Assembly (NCBI GenBank): GCA_029263295.1
Contig: JAJCXT010000010.1
Coordinates: 1-63,923 of the forward strand
Reading direction: 5' to 3'
From: Acidobacteriota bacterium
Lineage (GTDB): Bacteria; Acidobacteriota; UBA890; WLXD01
Length of the DNA: 63,923 nucleotides
The position numbers were made by a program, and so were the translations under genes. The notes under the pieces were generated by a model that worked only from the letters and a program-made list of their open reading frames with translations, was not told the origin of the DNA and did no database searches. Shown piece by piece: positions 31,974 to 40,844 of this stretch (the stretch's first letter is position 1; every line of letters begins with the position of its first letter).

Positions 31974-32942
31974 CTAGATTCCCGGCCTGTGGGCTGCGAC
32001 CTGTTTGGTCATCCGCGAGCGCTGCCCGTTGGTGAACGAGTTCATGCAGGAGTCGTCGGTGTAGTCCATGAAGTTGAAAATGGGGTCCTTACCGCCGCCC
32101 GGGCAGGAGTCGCGCCCGACAGGGCAGCCGTAGGCCGGCGACCTTTCGGCGGGTGTGTCGCTTACCTTGTCTCGATCGCTGCAGCCACCGAAGAAGGTGT
32201 GGTCGAGACCGAGGTAGTGCCCGACCTCATGCGTTCCCGTGTCGCCCTTGTTGTAGGGTGCAGCGCTGCCGCCGGGCAGGGTCGAGTGAAGCAGGAAGAC
32301 CCCGTCTCGGCTCGATCCAGTGATGCCGCTTCCAGGAAGGTAGGCCCATCCCAGAATCCCGCCGTTGGGGTTGCACAGGTAGATGTTCAGGTTCTGGCGT
32401 GGGTTCACCGCGAGCTTGTTGGTCATCTGCCGCTCGGCGTTACCGCCGCAGCCTCTGAACCACTTGCCGTTGTTGGTGCGCGTGACGCCTTTGAGCTTGA
32501 ACCTGAAGCCATGCTTCTTGAACGCTTTGTTCAGGACTTTGATCTGGGCCTTGATGGCCGACGTCGACACGTTGCCCTGGTTGCCGCTGTGGATCACGTG
32601 GACGTACGTGTTCACCCTGTTCTTCTTGGCGGCAAGTTGCGGGTCCGCGAGAAGCTCGGCCACGGTCGGCATCGCCATTCTCGCTTCGATCATGGCCACC
32701 TTGGCGTCCGACGCCGCGTGTTCGGCGTCGGTGAGATCATGAGTGCTGCATCGGTGACCGAGCACGATGGCTCCATTGTGGTCGACGAACGGCGTGTCCC
32801 GGGGCTGGGCAGCTCTGAATGCTGCGGCGTCGGCGGCCACCCGGGCGGGGGTTCGGACCTGGCCGAACTGAGCACTCGCGGAACTGGCGGTCAGGGCAAC
32901 GACGCCCAGGACGGCGGCTGCTGTGGTGATTCGGTATTGCAT
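31974..32942 (-). CDS. Secreted M43 (pappalysin-like) metalloprotease, copy B
   Basis: This 322-residue protein closely resembles copy A throughout: signal (AAVLGVVALTASSASAQ), propeptide with VNTYVHVIHSGNQG, zinc motif GTHEVGHYLGLDHTF, met-turn FNFMDYTDDSCMNSF and a shared end (HRPGI). It starts at ATG 32942. Copies A and B most likely arose by tandem duplication. Secreted; substrate unknown. Confidence 0.92.
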   Translation of the reverse strand: MQYRITTAAAVLGVVALTASSASAQFGQVRTPARVAADAAAFRAAQPRDTPFVDHNGAIVLGHRCSTHDLTDAEHAASDAKVAMIEARMAMPTVAELLADPQLAAKKNRVNTYVHVIHSGNQGNVSTSAIKAQIKVLNKAFKKHGFRFKLKGVTRTNNGKWFRGCGGNAERQMTNKLAVNPRQNLNIYLCNPNGGILGWAYLPGSGITGSSRDGVFLLHSTLPGGSAAPYNKGDTGTHEVGHYLGLDHTFFGGCSDRDKVSDTPAERSPAYGCPVGRDSCPGGGKDPIFNFMDYTDDSCMNSFTNGQRSRMTKQVAAHRPGI

Positions 32943-33051
32943 GGGTCCTCGCTGGTGCATCAGTGGCCGGAGGATCCGGCGTCTACTAGAAAACGCGCAA
33001 ACTCTCCCTGAACTGGCTCAGGAAATCATGAACCGCGTGCCACGCGCCTTA

Positions 33052-33894
33052 CTACTGGCGTAGATCGCGGTAAGCGCGGTAGTGGTGCACGGCGACGCCG
33101 CCGAAGCCCGGCTGATCGGCGAACGCTCGCTCGACGTCGGCGATGGCCGCGTCGAGGGCGCGCTCGCCTTCTTCGTAGAAGGTGAGCTTGTCGAGAGCAT
33201 CTGCGGCAGTTTGCAGTGCGATCAGAGCCACCTTGTTGGTGCGGCTAGCGATGCTGATTTCGCCGCGCGCGAGCGCTGTGATCCCGTCGGCTCCGGTGAC
33301 TTTGTCGCGGTAGGCCATGACGACGAGGGCGTCGACTCGCTCGGCCACCTGCTCGGCGAGCGTTCCCGCGCGCGAGCGATAGGAGTCGTGATCGAACCAG
33401 AATGGCACCGCGACCATCAGTGGCAGGTCGCCGGCACCCTTCTTGGCGGCTTGCAGCGCGCGGAGGTAGCGCTTGATCGTCCTGCGGCGGTTCGTCTTCC
33501 AGGCGTCGAGGAGGTAGGGCTCGACATCGAGGACGATTCCGGCGATCCCTTGGATCTTGGCAGCGGCGCGCGCCCACCGTCTGGCAGCGCGCGGGTCGGT
33601 AGCCCAGGCCGGATGTCCGGAGAGAGCCCAGACACGGACGCCCCGACGATCGGCGCTGCGGATGACCTCGCGCGTCGAGGGCGCGCGCAGCCGCGCGGTC
33701 GGGATCTCGAAGAGAAGAGTGTCGATGCCCTGCTGCTGGGCCCAGCTCGGCAGTTGTTCGTCAGCTTCACCCCACACCCACATCGCGCGGACGGCGGAGG
33801 GCGCCGCACGCAAGCGCGGCGAGGTCACGGCGAGCACGCTGACGACGCAGCACAGCGCCACAGCGAGAGGCATACGCTGTCGTGGCAGAAACAT
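33052..33894 (-). CDS. Secreted TIM-barrel-like protein, putative glycosidase
   Basis: This 280-residue protein starts with a signal segment (PLAVALCCVVSVLAVTS). The rest (RAMWVWGEADEQLPSWAQQ, GVRVWALSGHPAWATDP, GIVLDVEPYLLDAWKTNR) has the cadence of a TIM barrel with an acidic residue pair (LDVEPY) where glycosidases place catalytic acids. I do not recognise a named family. It is divergent from the DDAH-like gene. ATG 33894 was chosen because upstream residues are non-coding in look. Confidence 0.65.
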   Translation of the reverse strand: MFLPRQRMPLAVALCCVVSVLAVTSPRLRAAPSAVRAMWVWGEADEQLPSWAQQQGIDTLLFEIPTARLRAPSTREVIRSADRRGVRVWALSGHPAWATDPRAARRWARAAAKIQGIAGIVLDVEPYLLDAWKTNRRRTIKRYLRALQAAKKGAGDLPLMVAVPFWFDHDSYRSRAGTLAEQVAERVDALVVMAYRDKVTGADGITALARGEISIASRTNKVALIALQTAADALDKLTFYEEGERALDAAIADVERAFADQPGFGGVAVHHYRAYRDLRQ

Positions 33895-34067
33895 GTCGAC
33901 TCCGGGGGAGGAACAGTCGCGGGCAAAGTAGCAGCGGGACGATCCGGAGTCGCGCAGCACCCGCCGTCGATGGCCTCTTTGGGCCGCACCTGACCGGCGC
34001 CTATCGAGGCGGCCTGCTAGGCTCGGACTTCTACCGTCAACGCTGGCCGGTGAGGAGAAATCGCCGC

Positions 34068-34940
34068 ATGAACTCTCGCAAATACGGCGCACAGAACATG
34101 GTGGAACCACTGCGCCGCGTAGTGGTGCGGGCGCCTTCGCCCGCCTACGGAGATGCCGACCCCGCGGCGTGGAACTACCACGGCAAACCTGAGATCGAGG
34201 CAGCTCGGCGGGAGCATGCGGAGCTGGTGTCTCTGCTGGAGAACGAGGGTGCGGAACTGATCTGGCACGACGCCGACCTTCCCGAACTGGCGGACGCCAT
34301 GTACGTGCACGATCCGGTGCTGGTATGCGACGCCGGAACGATCGTGCTCAGCATGGGCAAGGATCTTCGCCGCGGCGAGGAGATGCCACTGGCCCAGACG
34401 CTGGAGAGGGCCGGCGTACCGATTCACTATCGATTGCATGGCGATGCCCGTGCCGAGGGCGGTGATCTCCTCTGGATCGATGGTCAGACGTTGGCCGTTG
34501 GGCAGGGGTTCCGCACCAACCGGGCCGCGCTCGAGCAACTGACTGAAGCATTGGCGCCCCTCGACGCTCGCTGCATCGCTGTACCGCTCCCGGTCTACGC
34601 GGGAGCGGCCGCGTGCCTGCATCTCATGTCGTTGATCAGCATGATCGACGATGATCTCGCTGTCGCGTACCCGGCGCTCCTGCCGGTGCCGTTCCGGCAA
34701 TGGCTCGCGGAGCGGGGCATCGAGCTGGTGACGGTGCCTGAGGCCGAGTTTTCCACTCAGGGCCCCAACGTACTCGCGCTGGCCCCGCGCCGCTGCGTGC
34801 TTCTGGAGGACAACGTGGAGACGGCGGCACGGTTGCGGGCGGCGGGGTGTGAGGTATTGACCTACCGCGGCGCGGAGATCTCGCACAAGGGAGAGGGCGG
34901 GGCGACGTGTCTGACACGTCCGGTGCTGCGCTCTCGCTAG
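34068..34940 (+). CDS. DDAH/arginine-deiminase-family amidinohydrolase
   Basis: This 290-residue cytosolic protein belongs to the amidinotransferase/DDAH superfamily. It shows the conserved acid motif AMYVHDPVLVCDAG, EGGDLLWIDGQTLAVGQG, the catalytic His in AACLHLMSLIS, and the nucleophile Cys near the C-terminus (GGATCLTRPVLR). Such enzymes release citrulline or dimethylamine from arginine derivatives. It starts at ATG 34068, preceded by GAGGAG, rather than at the earlier in-frame codon. It stands alone, diverging from the neighbour. Confidence 0.88.
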   Translation: MNSRKYGAQNMVEPLRRVVVRAPSPAYGDADPAAWNYHGKPEIEAARREHAELVSLLENEGAELIWHDADLPELADAMYVHDPVLVCDAGTIVLSMGKDLRRGEEMPLAQTLERAGVPIHYRLHGDARAEGGDLLWIDGQTLAVGQGFRTNRAALEQLTEALAPLDARCIAVPLPVYAGAAACLHLMSLISMIDDDLAVAYPALLPVPFRQWLAERGIELVTVPEAEFSTQGPNVLALAPRRCVLLEDNVETAARLRAAGCEVLTYRGAEISHKGEGGATCLTRPVLRSR

Positions 34941-34952
34941 CGAGGAAGGGGG

Positions 34953-35426
34953 CTAGCGGGCCAGCCGGAGCCGCATGTGCAGTGCGTCCTCGGCAGGGTG
35001 CTGATAGTAGCCACGCCGTATTCCGTGGGGCTCGAATCCGAGGCGGTCGTAGAGTCGCTGGGCGCACTCATTACTCATGCGGACGTCCAGTTTGCAGCCG
35101 TCCAGGTTGAGTTCGCGGGCATGGTCGACGGCCTGGTCGATCAGGCGACGCCCGAGCCCGTCGCGGCGCGCCCGTGGGTGTACGGCCACGTTGGCTATCA
35201 GCAGATCGTTCACGTCGGGGCAGCCGACGAGGTATCCGAGCACCCGGTCGGAGCAGGCGACGACGCTCAGCAGGTCGGGGGCCGCGATGGCCAGTTCGAA
35301 TGCCGAGCGCGGCCACGGCGTCGGGAAGCTGGCAAGTTCGATCGCCAGGACCTGTTCGAGGTCGGTGCCCTCCATGACGCGCACGGCCACCGCCGTCGCG
35401 GCGCTGGTCGTCGCAGAGTCCGACAC
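34953..35426 (-). CDS. rimI: Ribosomal protein S18-alanine N-acetyltransferase
   Basis: This is a 157-residue GNAT enzyme. The acetyl-CoA loop is RARRDGLGRRLIDQAVDHA with NLLIANVAVHP-type strand before it (NDLLIANVAVHP), and the C-terminus carries the RimI signature RLYDRLGFEPHGIRRGYYQ. RimI acetylates the N-terminal alanine of ribosomal protein S18. The gene follows the FHA-GAF-phosphatase gene by 4 nt on the same strand. Its usual neighbours tsaB or tsaD are not seen. Confidence 0.9.
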   Translation of the reverse strand: MSDSATTSAATAVAVRVMEGTDLEQVLAIELASFPTPWPRSAFELAIAAPDLLSVVACSDRVLGYLVGCPDVNDLLIANVAVHPRARRDGLGRRLIDQAVDHARELNLDGCKLDVRMSNECAQRLYDRLGFEPHGIRRGYYQHPAEDALHMRLRLAR

Positions 35427-35430
35427 GTTC

Positions 35431-37134
35431 CTACTCGGTCCGCTTGATGATCATCAGAGTGAGATCGTCGAACGGCGGAGTGCCCTCGGCGAACACGTCG
35501 ACATCGTCGAAAACCGCCTTGCTGATGCGTTCCGCTGAGGTGTCATGGCAAGCCCGCACCGCCCGCTCGAAACGCTCCATGCCGTACTCGTCTTCGCGCG
35601 GATTGTTCGCTTCACTCACACCATCGGAAAACGTCACGATGACTCCGCCGGGCGGGACGTGCGTTGTCTGAAGTTCGTACTCGCGCGCCGGGAAGAGGCC
35701 GAGGGGCATGCCGCCGCCAAACAGCTCTTCGGCCTTGTTGTTGCCGTCAATTAGCATCGCCGGGTTATGTCCGGCGTTCACGAAGTGCAGCGTCCCGTCC
35801 GTCTCGAGCTTGCCGACAAAAAAGGTCGCGTAACGCTCCGGGGTCGTGCGCTCGACGATGAAGTCGTTTACATGCGCGCAGGCGTCCGCGAGGTCTGTGT
35901 TGCCGCGGATCGCTGCGAGAAACGCGGCCTGCAGCGTGGCCATGAGCATCGCCGCTGGGATGCCTTTGCCGGACACGTCACCGACCGCGAATCCAAGGCC
36001 GTCATCTTCGATTTCGAAGAACTCGAAGTAGTCGCCGCCGACACCACGCGAGGGGATGTTCACCGCGTGAACGTCGTACCAGTCGGATTCCGGGAAGTCC
36101 GAGAGCAGCAGGCTCCGCTGGATGCGGTTGGCAACGCGCACGTCCTCTTCGAGTCGTCGTTTTTCCAGCGCCTCTTCGTACAGGCGGGCATTGTCGATGG
36201 CGATCGCGGCGTGACTCGCGAACGACTCCAGTACAGCCAGATCCTGGTCGCCAAAATGCCGCGTTGGTGACCGCCGGTCGACGTAGAGCACGCCCAGGAT
36301 ACGGGAGGTTCCACTGTCACCGCTGGTCCCGGTCTGGTAGTCGTCCAACCGCGGTTCGGCATCGTCTGAAAAGTGGCTCAATCGCAGCGGTACGCACATG
36401 ACGGTACGCAGGTTCAGGCCAACGATGCTCTGCTGCGCGCTGAAACGCTCGTCCTCGGCGACGTCGGTGAGAATCGTCGATTCGTCGTTCTCGAAGACGT
36501 TGCGGACGACGCTTTGGCTGTACTTCACCTCATCGGAACTTGCTGTCAGGTTGCGATGGGCGGCGGTCTCCAGTTCGTCGGCATTCTTGCCGAGCAACAT
36601 CAGGCAGCGCTCGCCGTCGGTGAGCGCGATCACCGCATCCATGACCTTCTCCAGTACGTCCGTGATACGGAGGGAGGAGTTCAGCGCCTTGCTGATTTCG
36701 AGTAGCGCGGTGAGGCTGCGGGCGCTTTCCTGCCGGGCCACGGTGCCGCCCGTCGCCGTAGCTAGCGGCTCGGTGGCATTCTGCTTGCCGGTCGTGCCGA
36801 TGAGCATCGTGAACTCGCCGCCGCTGCGGAACGTGAGCACGTGCCCCATCGCGCCGCCGAGACGGATGCGGTCGTTGGCGGAGAGATCGTGCCGTGTGAT
36901 CCGTTCCTGATTCACGAACGTGCCGTGTGTGCTTCCGAGGTCCTCCACGAAATAGTCACTGCCATCGCGATTGATGCGCGCATGGTCGCGCGAGACCGTC
37001 GGGTCGAGTACCTGGATTTCATTCGTGCTGCGTCGCCCGATCGTGATCGGGAGATCGTCCAACGAGACCCGGGTCATCTGCCCGTCGGGATCTCGCAGCA
37101 TCAGGTATGGCTGGGCGCCCGTATCGTCATTCAT
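35431..37134 (-). CDS. FHA-GAF-PP2C (RsbU/SpoIIE-like) phosphatase
   Basis: This 567-residue protein has an N-terminal FHA domain (1-100; ITIGRRSTNEIQV, VSRDHARI, GSTHGTFVNQ), a GAF domain (about 150-330) and a C-terminal PP2C/SpoIIE phosphatase (about 385-567; GGDYFEFFEIEDDGLGFAVG, VSGKGIPAAMLM, FSDGVSEANN). Metal-binding Asp residues are intact. The FHA domain binds phospho-threonine, GAF binds a ligand, and the phosphatase would act on an anti-anti-sigma factor. It may act with the RsbW-like regulator around 26 kb, but no STAS partner is in the window. Confidence 0.92.
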   Translation of the reverse strand: MNDDTGAQPYLMLRDPDGQMTRVSLDDLPITIGRRSTNEIQVLDPTVSRDHARINRDGSDYFVEDLGSTHGTFVNQERITRHDLSANDRIRLGGAMGHVLTFRSGGEFTMLIGTTGKQNATEPLATATGGTVARQESARSLTALLEISKALNSSLRITDVLEKVMDAVIALTDGERCLMLLGKNADELETAAHRNLTASSDEVKYSQSVVRNVFENDESTILTDVAEDERFSAQQSIVGLNLRTVMCVPLRLSHFSDDAEPRLDDYQTGTSGDSGTSRILGVLYVDRRSPTRHFGDQDLAVLESFASHAAIAIDNARLYEEALEKRRLEEDVRVANRIQRSLLLSDFPESDWYDVHAVNIPSRGVGGDYFEFFEIEDDGLGFAVGDVSGKGIPAAMLMATLQAAFLAAIRGNTDLADACAHVNDFIVERTTPERYATFFVGKLETDGTLHFVNAGHNPAMLIDGNNKAEELFGGGMPLGLFPAREYELQTTHVPPGGVIVTFSDGVSEANNPREDEYGMERFERAVRACHDTSAERISKAVFDDVDVFAEGTPPFDDLTLMIIKRTE

Positions 37135-37310
37135 ACGCTAGTCAGACTTCCAGAAAGTGCTGCGGCAGGGGTGGAGGGATTGCTGGGGGCGCATTCTACT
37201 TCCTGCGGGCGGGCACGCACACTGCCACGGCTCGCTTGGCCGGTGGCAGCGGGGCTGGCGTGCGGTAACATTGCAACGCAAAGTTCTCGTTCGCACCAAA
37301 GGACAGTGCC
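37135..37310. promoter_or_regulatory. Divergent promoter region
   Basis: This 176-base gap lies between the FHA phosphatase (minus) and the membrane-protein gene (plus) and should hold both promoters. No clear -35/-10 pair or palindrome was visible. Confidence 0.3.
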
Positions 37311-37901
37311 GTGCAGCCAGTTCCGTCAGTACACGACCACGCCGAGGGCCATCTGCGCGTGATCCGTTCCGCGATGGAACGTGCCGGGTCTTTCACGGCG
37401 GTGCCGGGATGGGGCGGAGTTCTGATGGGCACGATTGGCATCGTGGCCGGCCTCGCGGCGGCACGAGTGCAGACGCCGCGCGAATGGGTGCTTGTCTGGC
37501 TGATGGCAGCAGGGTTGGCGCTGCCGGTCGGTGTCGCGGCAATGGTGCACCGCGCGCGCAGCGGCGGCGTGGATCTTGCCGCCGGAGTGGCCCGTCGTTT
37601 CGTGCTCAGTCTGGCCACGCCTGTTGCCGCCGGAGTGATCCTCAGCGCCGGGCTGCTGCACCGTGAAAGTTACGACCTGCTGCCGACTGTCTGGCTGACT
37701 CTCTACGGGACGGGTGTTCTGGTCGCGGGCATCTTCTCGACTCGTCTCATCACTGTCCTCGGAATCTGTTTCATGGGGCTGGGCACGGTGGCGGCGTTCG
37801 CGCCCTGGTGGCTCGCGACAGTTCTGGTTGCCGGCGGTTTCGGTGGCCTTCATCTTCTGACCGGGTCGATCGTGCTCGGCAGTGATCGCAGGAGTGGGTA
37901 G
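37311..37901 (+). CDS. Membrane protein, unknown function
   Basis: This 196-residue protein has about five membrane segments (MGTIGIVAGLAAARV, WVLVWLMAAGLALPVGVAAM, SLATPVAAGVILSAGLL and two more). No known family was recognised. The winged-helix regulator gene begins 2 nt after its stop codon, so the two are cotranscribed; such pairs, a small membrane protein with a MarR/ArsR-like regulator, occur in several phyla. Confidence 0.7.
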   Translation: MQPVPSVHDHAEGHLRVIRSAMERAGSFTAVPGWGGVLMGTIGIVAGLAAARVQTPREWVLVWLMAAGLALPVGVAAMVHRARSGGVDLAAGVARRFVLSLATPVAAGVILSAGLLHRESYDLLPTVWLTLYGTGVLVAGIFSTRLITVLGICFMGLGTVAAFAPWWLATVLVAGGFGGLHLLTGSIVLGSDRRSG

Positions 37902-37903
37902 AA

Positions 37904-38278
37904 GTGGCGAACCAGGCAACTCGGAAGAGGAGCTCTCCGGAGTCAGCCGAGGCACCGCGCGTGCTCGAGGGCGGCGCGGAAGACGCCCGCGCGCTCGACA
38001 GGATCATCCACCAGCCCGTACGGCTGGCGATGGTGAGTGCTCTGGCAGTCAACGCCGAACTCAGCTTCGCCGACCTCAAGAGTCTCCTTGAGGTGAGTGA
38101 CGGCAACCTCAGTGTGCACGCGCGCAAGCTGGAGGAGGCGGGCTATGTGGCCTGCGAAAAAGGGTTCGTCGGCAGATCGCCGCGCAGTGTTTACCGGCTG
38201 ACGCAAGACGGGCGCGGCTGTCTTGAACGGTACCTCGCCCATATGGAGGCGGTGATTGGCGCGGTACGCGGTACCTGA
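37904..38278 (+). CDS. Winged-helix transcriptional regulator
   Basis: This 124-residue protein has a winged-helix domain: LDRIIHQPVRLAMVSALA, recognition part LSFADLKSLLEVSDGNLSVH and wing KGFVGRSPRSVYRLTQDG. The shape fits the HTH_34/ArsR-like type. The GTG start follows the membrane gene by 2 nt. It may control its own operon or the cytochrome genes that follow 46 nt later on the same strand. Confidence 0.88.
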   Translation: MANQATRKRSSPESAEAPRVLEGGAEDARALDRIIHQPVRLAMVSALAVNAELSFADLKSLLEVSDGNLSVHARKLEEAGYVACEKGFVGRSPRSVYRLTQDGRGCLERYLAHMEAVIGAVRGT

Positions 38279-38324
38279 CGCAGCTGCTGTAGCCGCGCCA
38301 TAGCGTCGTGGCATAGTGGTCGGC

Positions 38325-40844
38325 ATGCGTGTACCGCGACTGACTTCGACTGACGGCCTGCGTGTCCTGCTCATAGCAGCAGGGCTCGGTGGAGCCGGCG
38401 TGCTGCTTACGCTGGCCGCCGAACGCCCAGCGGGGGCGCAACAGGACGAAGACGACTACGCCGATCCGACCCGGCATCCGGCTTACTTTCAGTCAGGGCC
38501 CCATCTCGAGGGCTACGACTTCACTGAGCTGCCGCTCGATCCAGACTCGCCATGGTATCCGTCGTCCGCGTCGACTCGCTCCGGCGAGTTCTACTCGCAG
38601 GCTCAGCTCATGGATGTCGAGCGCTGCGGCGACGCCGGTTGCCACGCGGACATCTACGACATGTGGTTCGAGTCGACACACCATCTGGCCTCGATGAGCG
38701 ACCCCTGGTACCGGCGCAGCATCCAGTTCATCCAGGAGCGTGCCGGCGTGCAGACGTCACAGTGGTGCGCTGGTTGCCATGACCCCGCACTGATGATGAC
38801 GGGCAAGATGCAGGCCGGCGAGGAGATCGACTTCGATTCGGCGGCCGCGAACATCGGCCTCTCGTGCCAGTTCTGCCACAGCGTCGATCAGATCCACCCG
38901 GCGCGAGCCAATGGATCATTCCGCCTCGCACCTGCCGCCGCCTTGCCCAACGCGGGAACCACCGACCCTGAGCTCCGCGCTCAAGGGAACGAACAGCTGC
39001 TGGCCAACCCCGGATTGATCCAGCGCCACAAGTCGCGTCGGCGCAGCTACTTCCACGGGCTGTCGCAGTTCTGTGCCACCTGCCACAAGCAGTCGCTGAT
39101 CACGCCGGTGAACAACTACAAGTGGTTTCGCGGCTTCGACGAGTACGACAGCTGGCAGGACAGCGGCGTCTCGGGAGGTTCGGCGCGTTCCTTCTACTAT
39201 CCGGACAAGCCGATGCAGTGCCAGGACTGTCATATGCCCGAGGTCCGGTCGGATGACGCCGGCAATGATGACGGCTACGTCGCTTCGCATCGGTTCCTGG
39301 GCTCCAACACGGCCCTATCGGCACGTCACGGGTACACCGCACAGCTCGAGGCGACGGCCGAGTTCCTCCAGGACGACCAGGTCACGCTGGATCTTTTTGC
39401 CCTGGAGGTCGGCGGTGAGGGTGGGGCGGCACTGCGGGTGGCTCCTATCGACTCACATGCGGTCCATCTGGCTCCTGGAACCGAGGTGGATGTGGAACTC
39501 GTCGTCCGGACCCGCGGTGTGGGCCATCAGTTCACGGGAGGCACCAGCGACAGCAACATGACCTGGCTGGAAGTTTCGCTGCTCGACGCGTCGGGCGCGC
39601 CGCTGCTGATGTCGGGCGGCATGGGCGAGGATCGCTTTGTGGACCAGGAGGCGCATGCCTACCGAGGTCTGTTCCTCGACGCGGCGGGCCAGGAGATCGA
39701 CAAGCGCAACGGCTGGGATCGCCGGACCCCGGTGTACGTCCGCTTCATCCCGCCCGGGGCTGCCGACACGGTTCACTACCGGTTCGCTGTTCCACCGGGA
39801 GTACGCGGACCCGTGACGCTGCGCGCGCGCCTCAACTACCGCAAGCACAAGCAGTCGTATAACCGCTGGGCGATGGGAGCGACGGCAGCAGCCGTTCAGC
39901 CACCGGGCACGCTGAGCGAGCCGGGAGTGGACACGCGAACCTGGGACTACGACGAGACCAAGGTGCCCGAGTTGCCCGTCGTGGTGCTCGACGAGGTGAG
40001 TGTCGAACTGGACGTCGGCCCCGGCGCCACGATGGTGGACGGCGAGTTGCTCGCCAGAGACTACGCCGAAGGCGAGGCCGACGAGTGGATGCGTTTCAAC
40101 GACTACGGCATCGGGCTGCTGCGCCAGAACGATCTGCGCGGCGCGCTGGCAGCGTTTCGCCAGGTGCAGCGGCTCGCTCCCGAATATGCGGACGCCTTCA
40201 TCAACGAGGCTCGCGTCCACCTGGCCGAGGGCAATCTGATCGAGGCGGAGACGGCCTTGCAGAGCGCGCTGGCTCTACGACCAGGGTTCTTCAAAGCCAA
40301 TTACTTCCTGTCACGTGTGGCGCGCGGCTTTGGCGAGTACGAGCGCGCTGCGCAGTTGCTGGAGGCGGTGGCAGAGGAGTTCCCGTACGACCGCATGGTC
40401 CAGATCGATCTGGGCAACACCTACTACCTCATGCGTCGCTACGAGGATGCCGTGGCCCCGCTATTGCTCGTGATCAACCAGATTGATCCGGAAGAGCTGG
40501 GGGCGCACTACAACCTGATGCTCGCCTACCGGGCTCTCGGGGAGGAGGCCAAAGCGGAGATTCACGAATCGCGCTACCTGCGCTATCGCGAAGACGAGGA
40601 CATCCGGCAGATCAGCGGTCCGTACAAGCGTGCGAATCCGATCGCCAACAGCGAGGCGCAGCCCATTCATCGGCACGTTCTCGGCGCGGTCGGGCCGTTC
40701 TTCAGTGCTGCTGAGCGGTTTCCTTACACGGAGTGGATGACCGGCGGTCGCTACTGGCGCGCACCGGTCGAGTACCCGGGACCGACACCGCCTTGGCGTC
40801 GCACGGACCGTCCGAATGCGACGTCGGCGGAGGGGGGACAGTGA
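38325..40844 (+). CDS. Multiheme c-type cytochrome with TPR C-terminus
   Basis: This 839-residue exported protein carries four CXXCH heme motifs (CAGCH, CQFCH, CATCH, CQDCH) and one unusual CX4CH (CGDAGCH). The region after it (DIYDMWFESTHHLAS) resembles cytochrome c554-like proteins, which often have a W..S.HH pattern. A beta-rich middle domain follows, then TPR repeats near the C-terminus (EYADAFINEARVHLAEGN, ALQSALALRPGFF). It starts at ATG 38325. The stop overlaps the next start as GTGA. Function: periplasmic electron transfer; redox partner unknown. Confidence 0.88.
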   Translation: MRVPRLTSTDGLRVLLIAAGLGGAGVLLTLAAERPAGAQQDEDDYADPTRHPAYFQSGPHLEGYDFTELPLDPDSPWYPSSASTRSGEFYSQAQLMDVERCGDAGCHADIYDMWFESTHHLASMSDPWYRRSIQFIQERAGVQTSQWCAGCHDPALMMTGKMQAGEEIDFDSAAANIGLSCQFCHSVDQIHPARANGSFRLAPAAALPNAGTTDPELRAQGNEQLLANPGLIQRHKSRRRSYFHGLSQFCATCHKQSLITPVNNYKWFRGFDEYDSWQDSGVSGGSARSFYYPDKPMQCQDCHMPEVRSDDAGNDDGYVASHRFLGSNTALSARHGYTAQLEATAEFLQDDQVTLDLFALEVGGEGGAALRVAPIDSHAVHLAPGTEVDVELVVRTRGVGHQFTGGTSDSNMTWLEVSLLDASGAPLLMSGGMGEDRFVDQEAHAYRGLFLDAAGQEIDKRNGWDRRTPVYVRFIPPGAADTVHYRFAVPPGVRGPVTLRARLNYRKHKQSYNRWAMGATAAAVQPPGTLSEPGVDTRTWDYDETKVPELPVVVLDEVSVELDVGPGATMVDGELLARDYAEGEADEWMRFNDYGIGLLRQNDLRGALAAFRQVQRLAPEYADAFINEARVHLAEGNLIEAETALQSALALRPGFFKANYFLSRVARGFGEYERAAQLLEAVAEEFPYDRMVQIDLGNTYYLMRRYEDAVAPLLLVINQIDPEELGAHYNLMLAYRALGEEAKAEIHESRYLRYREDEDIRQISGPYKRANPIANSEAQPIHRHVLGAVGPFFSAAERFPYTEWMTGGRYWRAPVEYPGPTPPWRRTDRPNATSAEGGQ

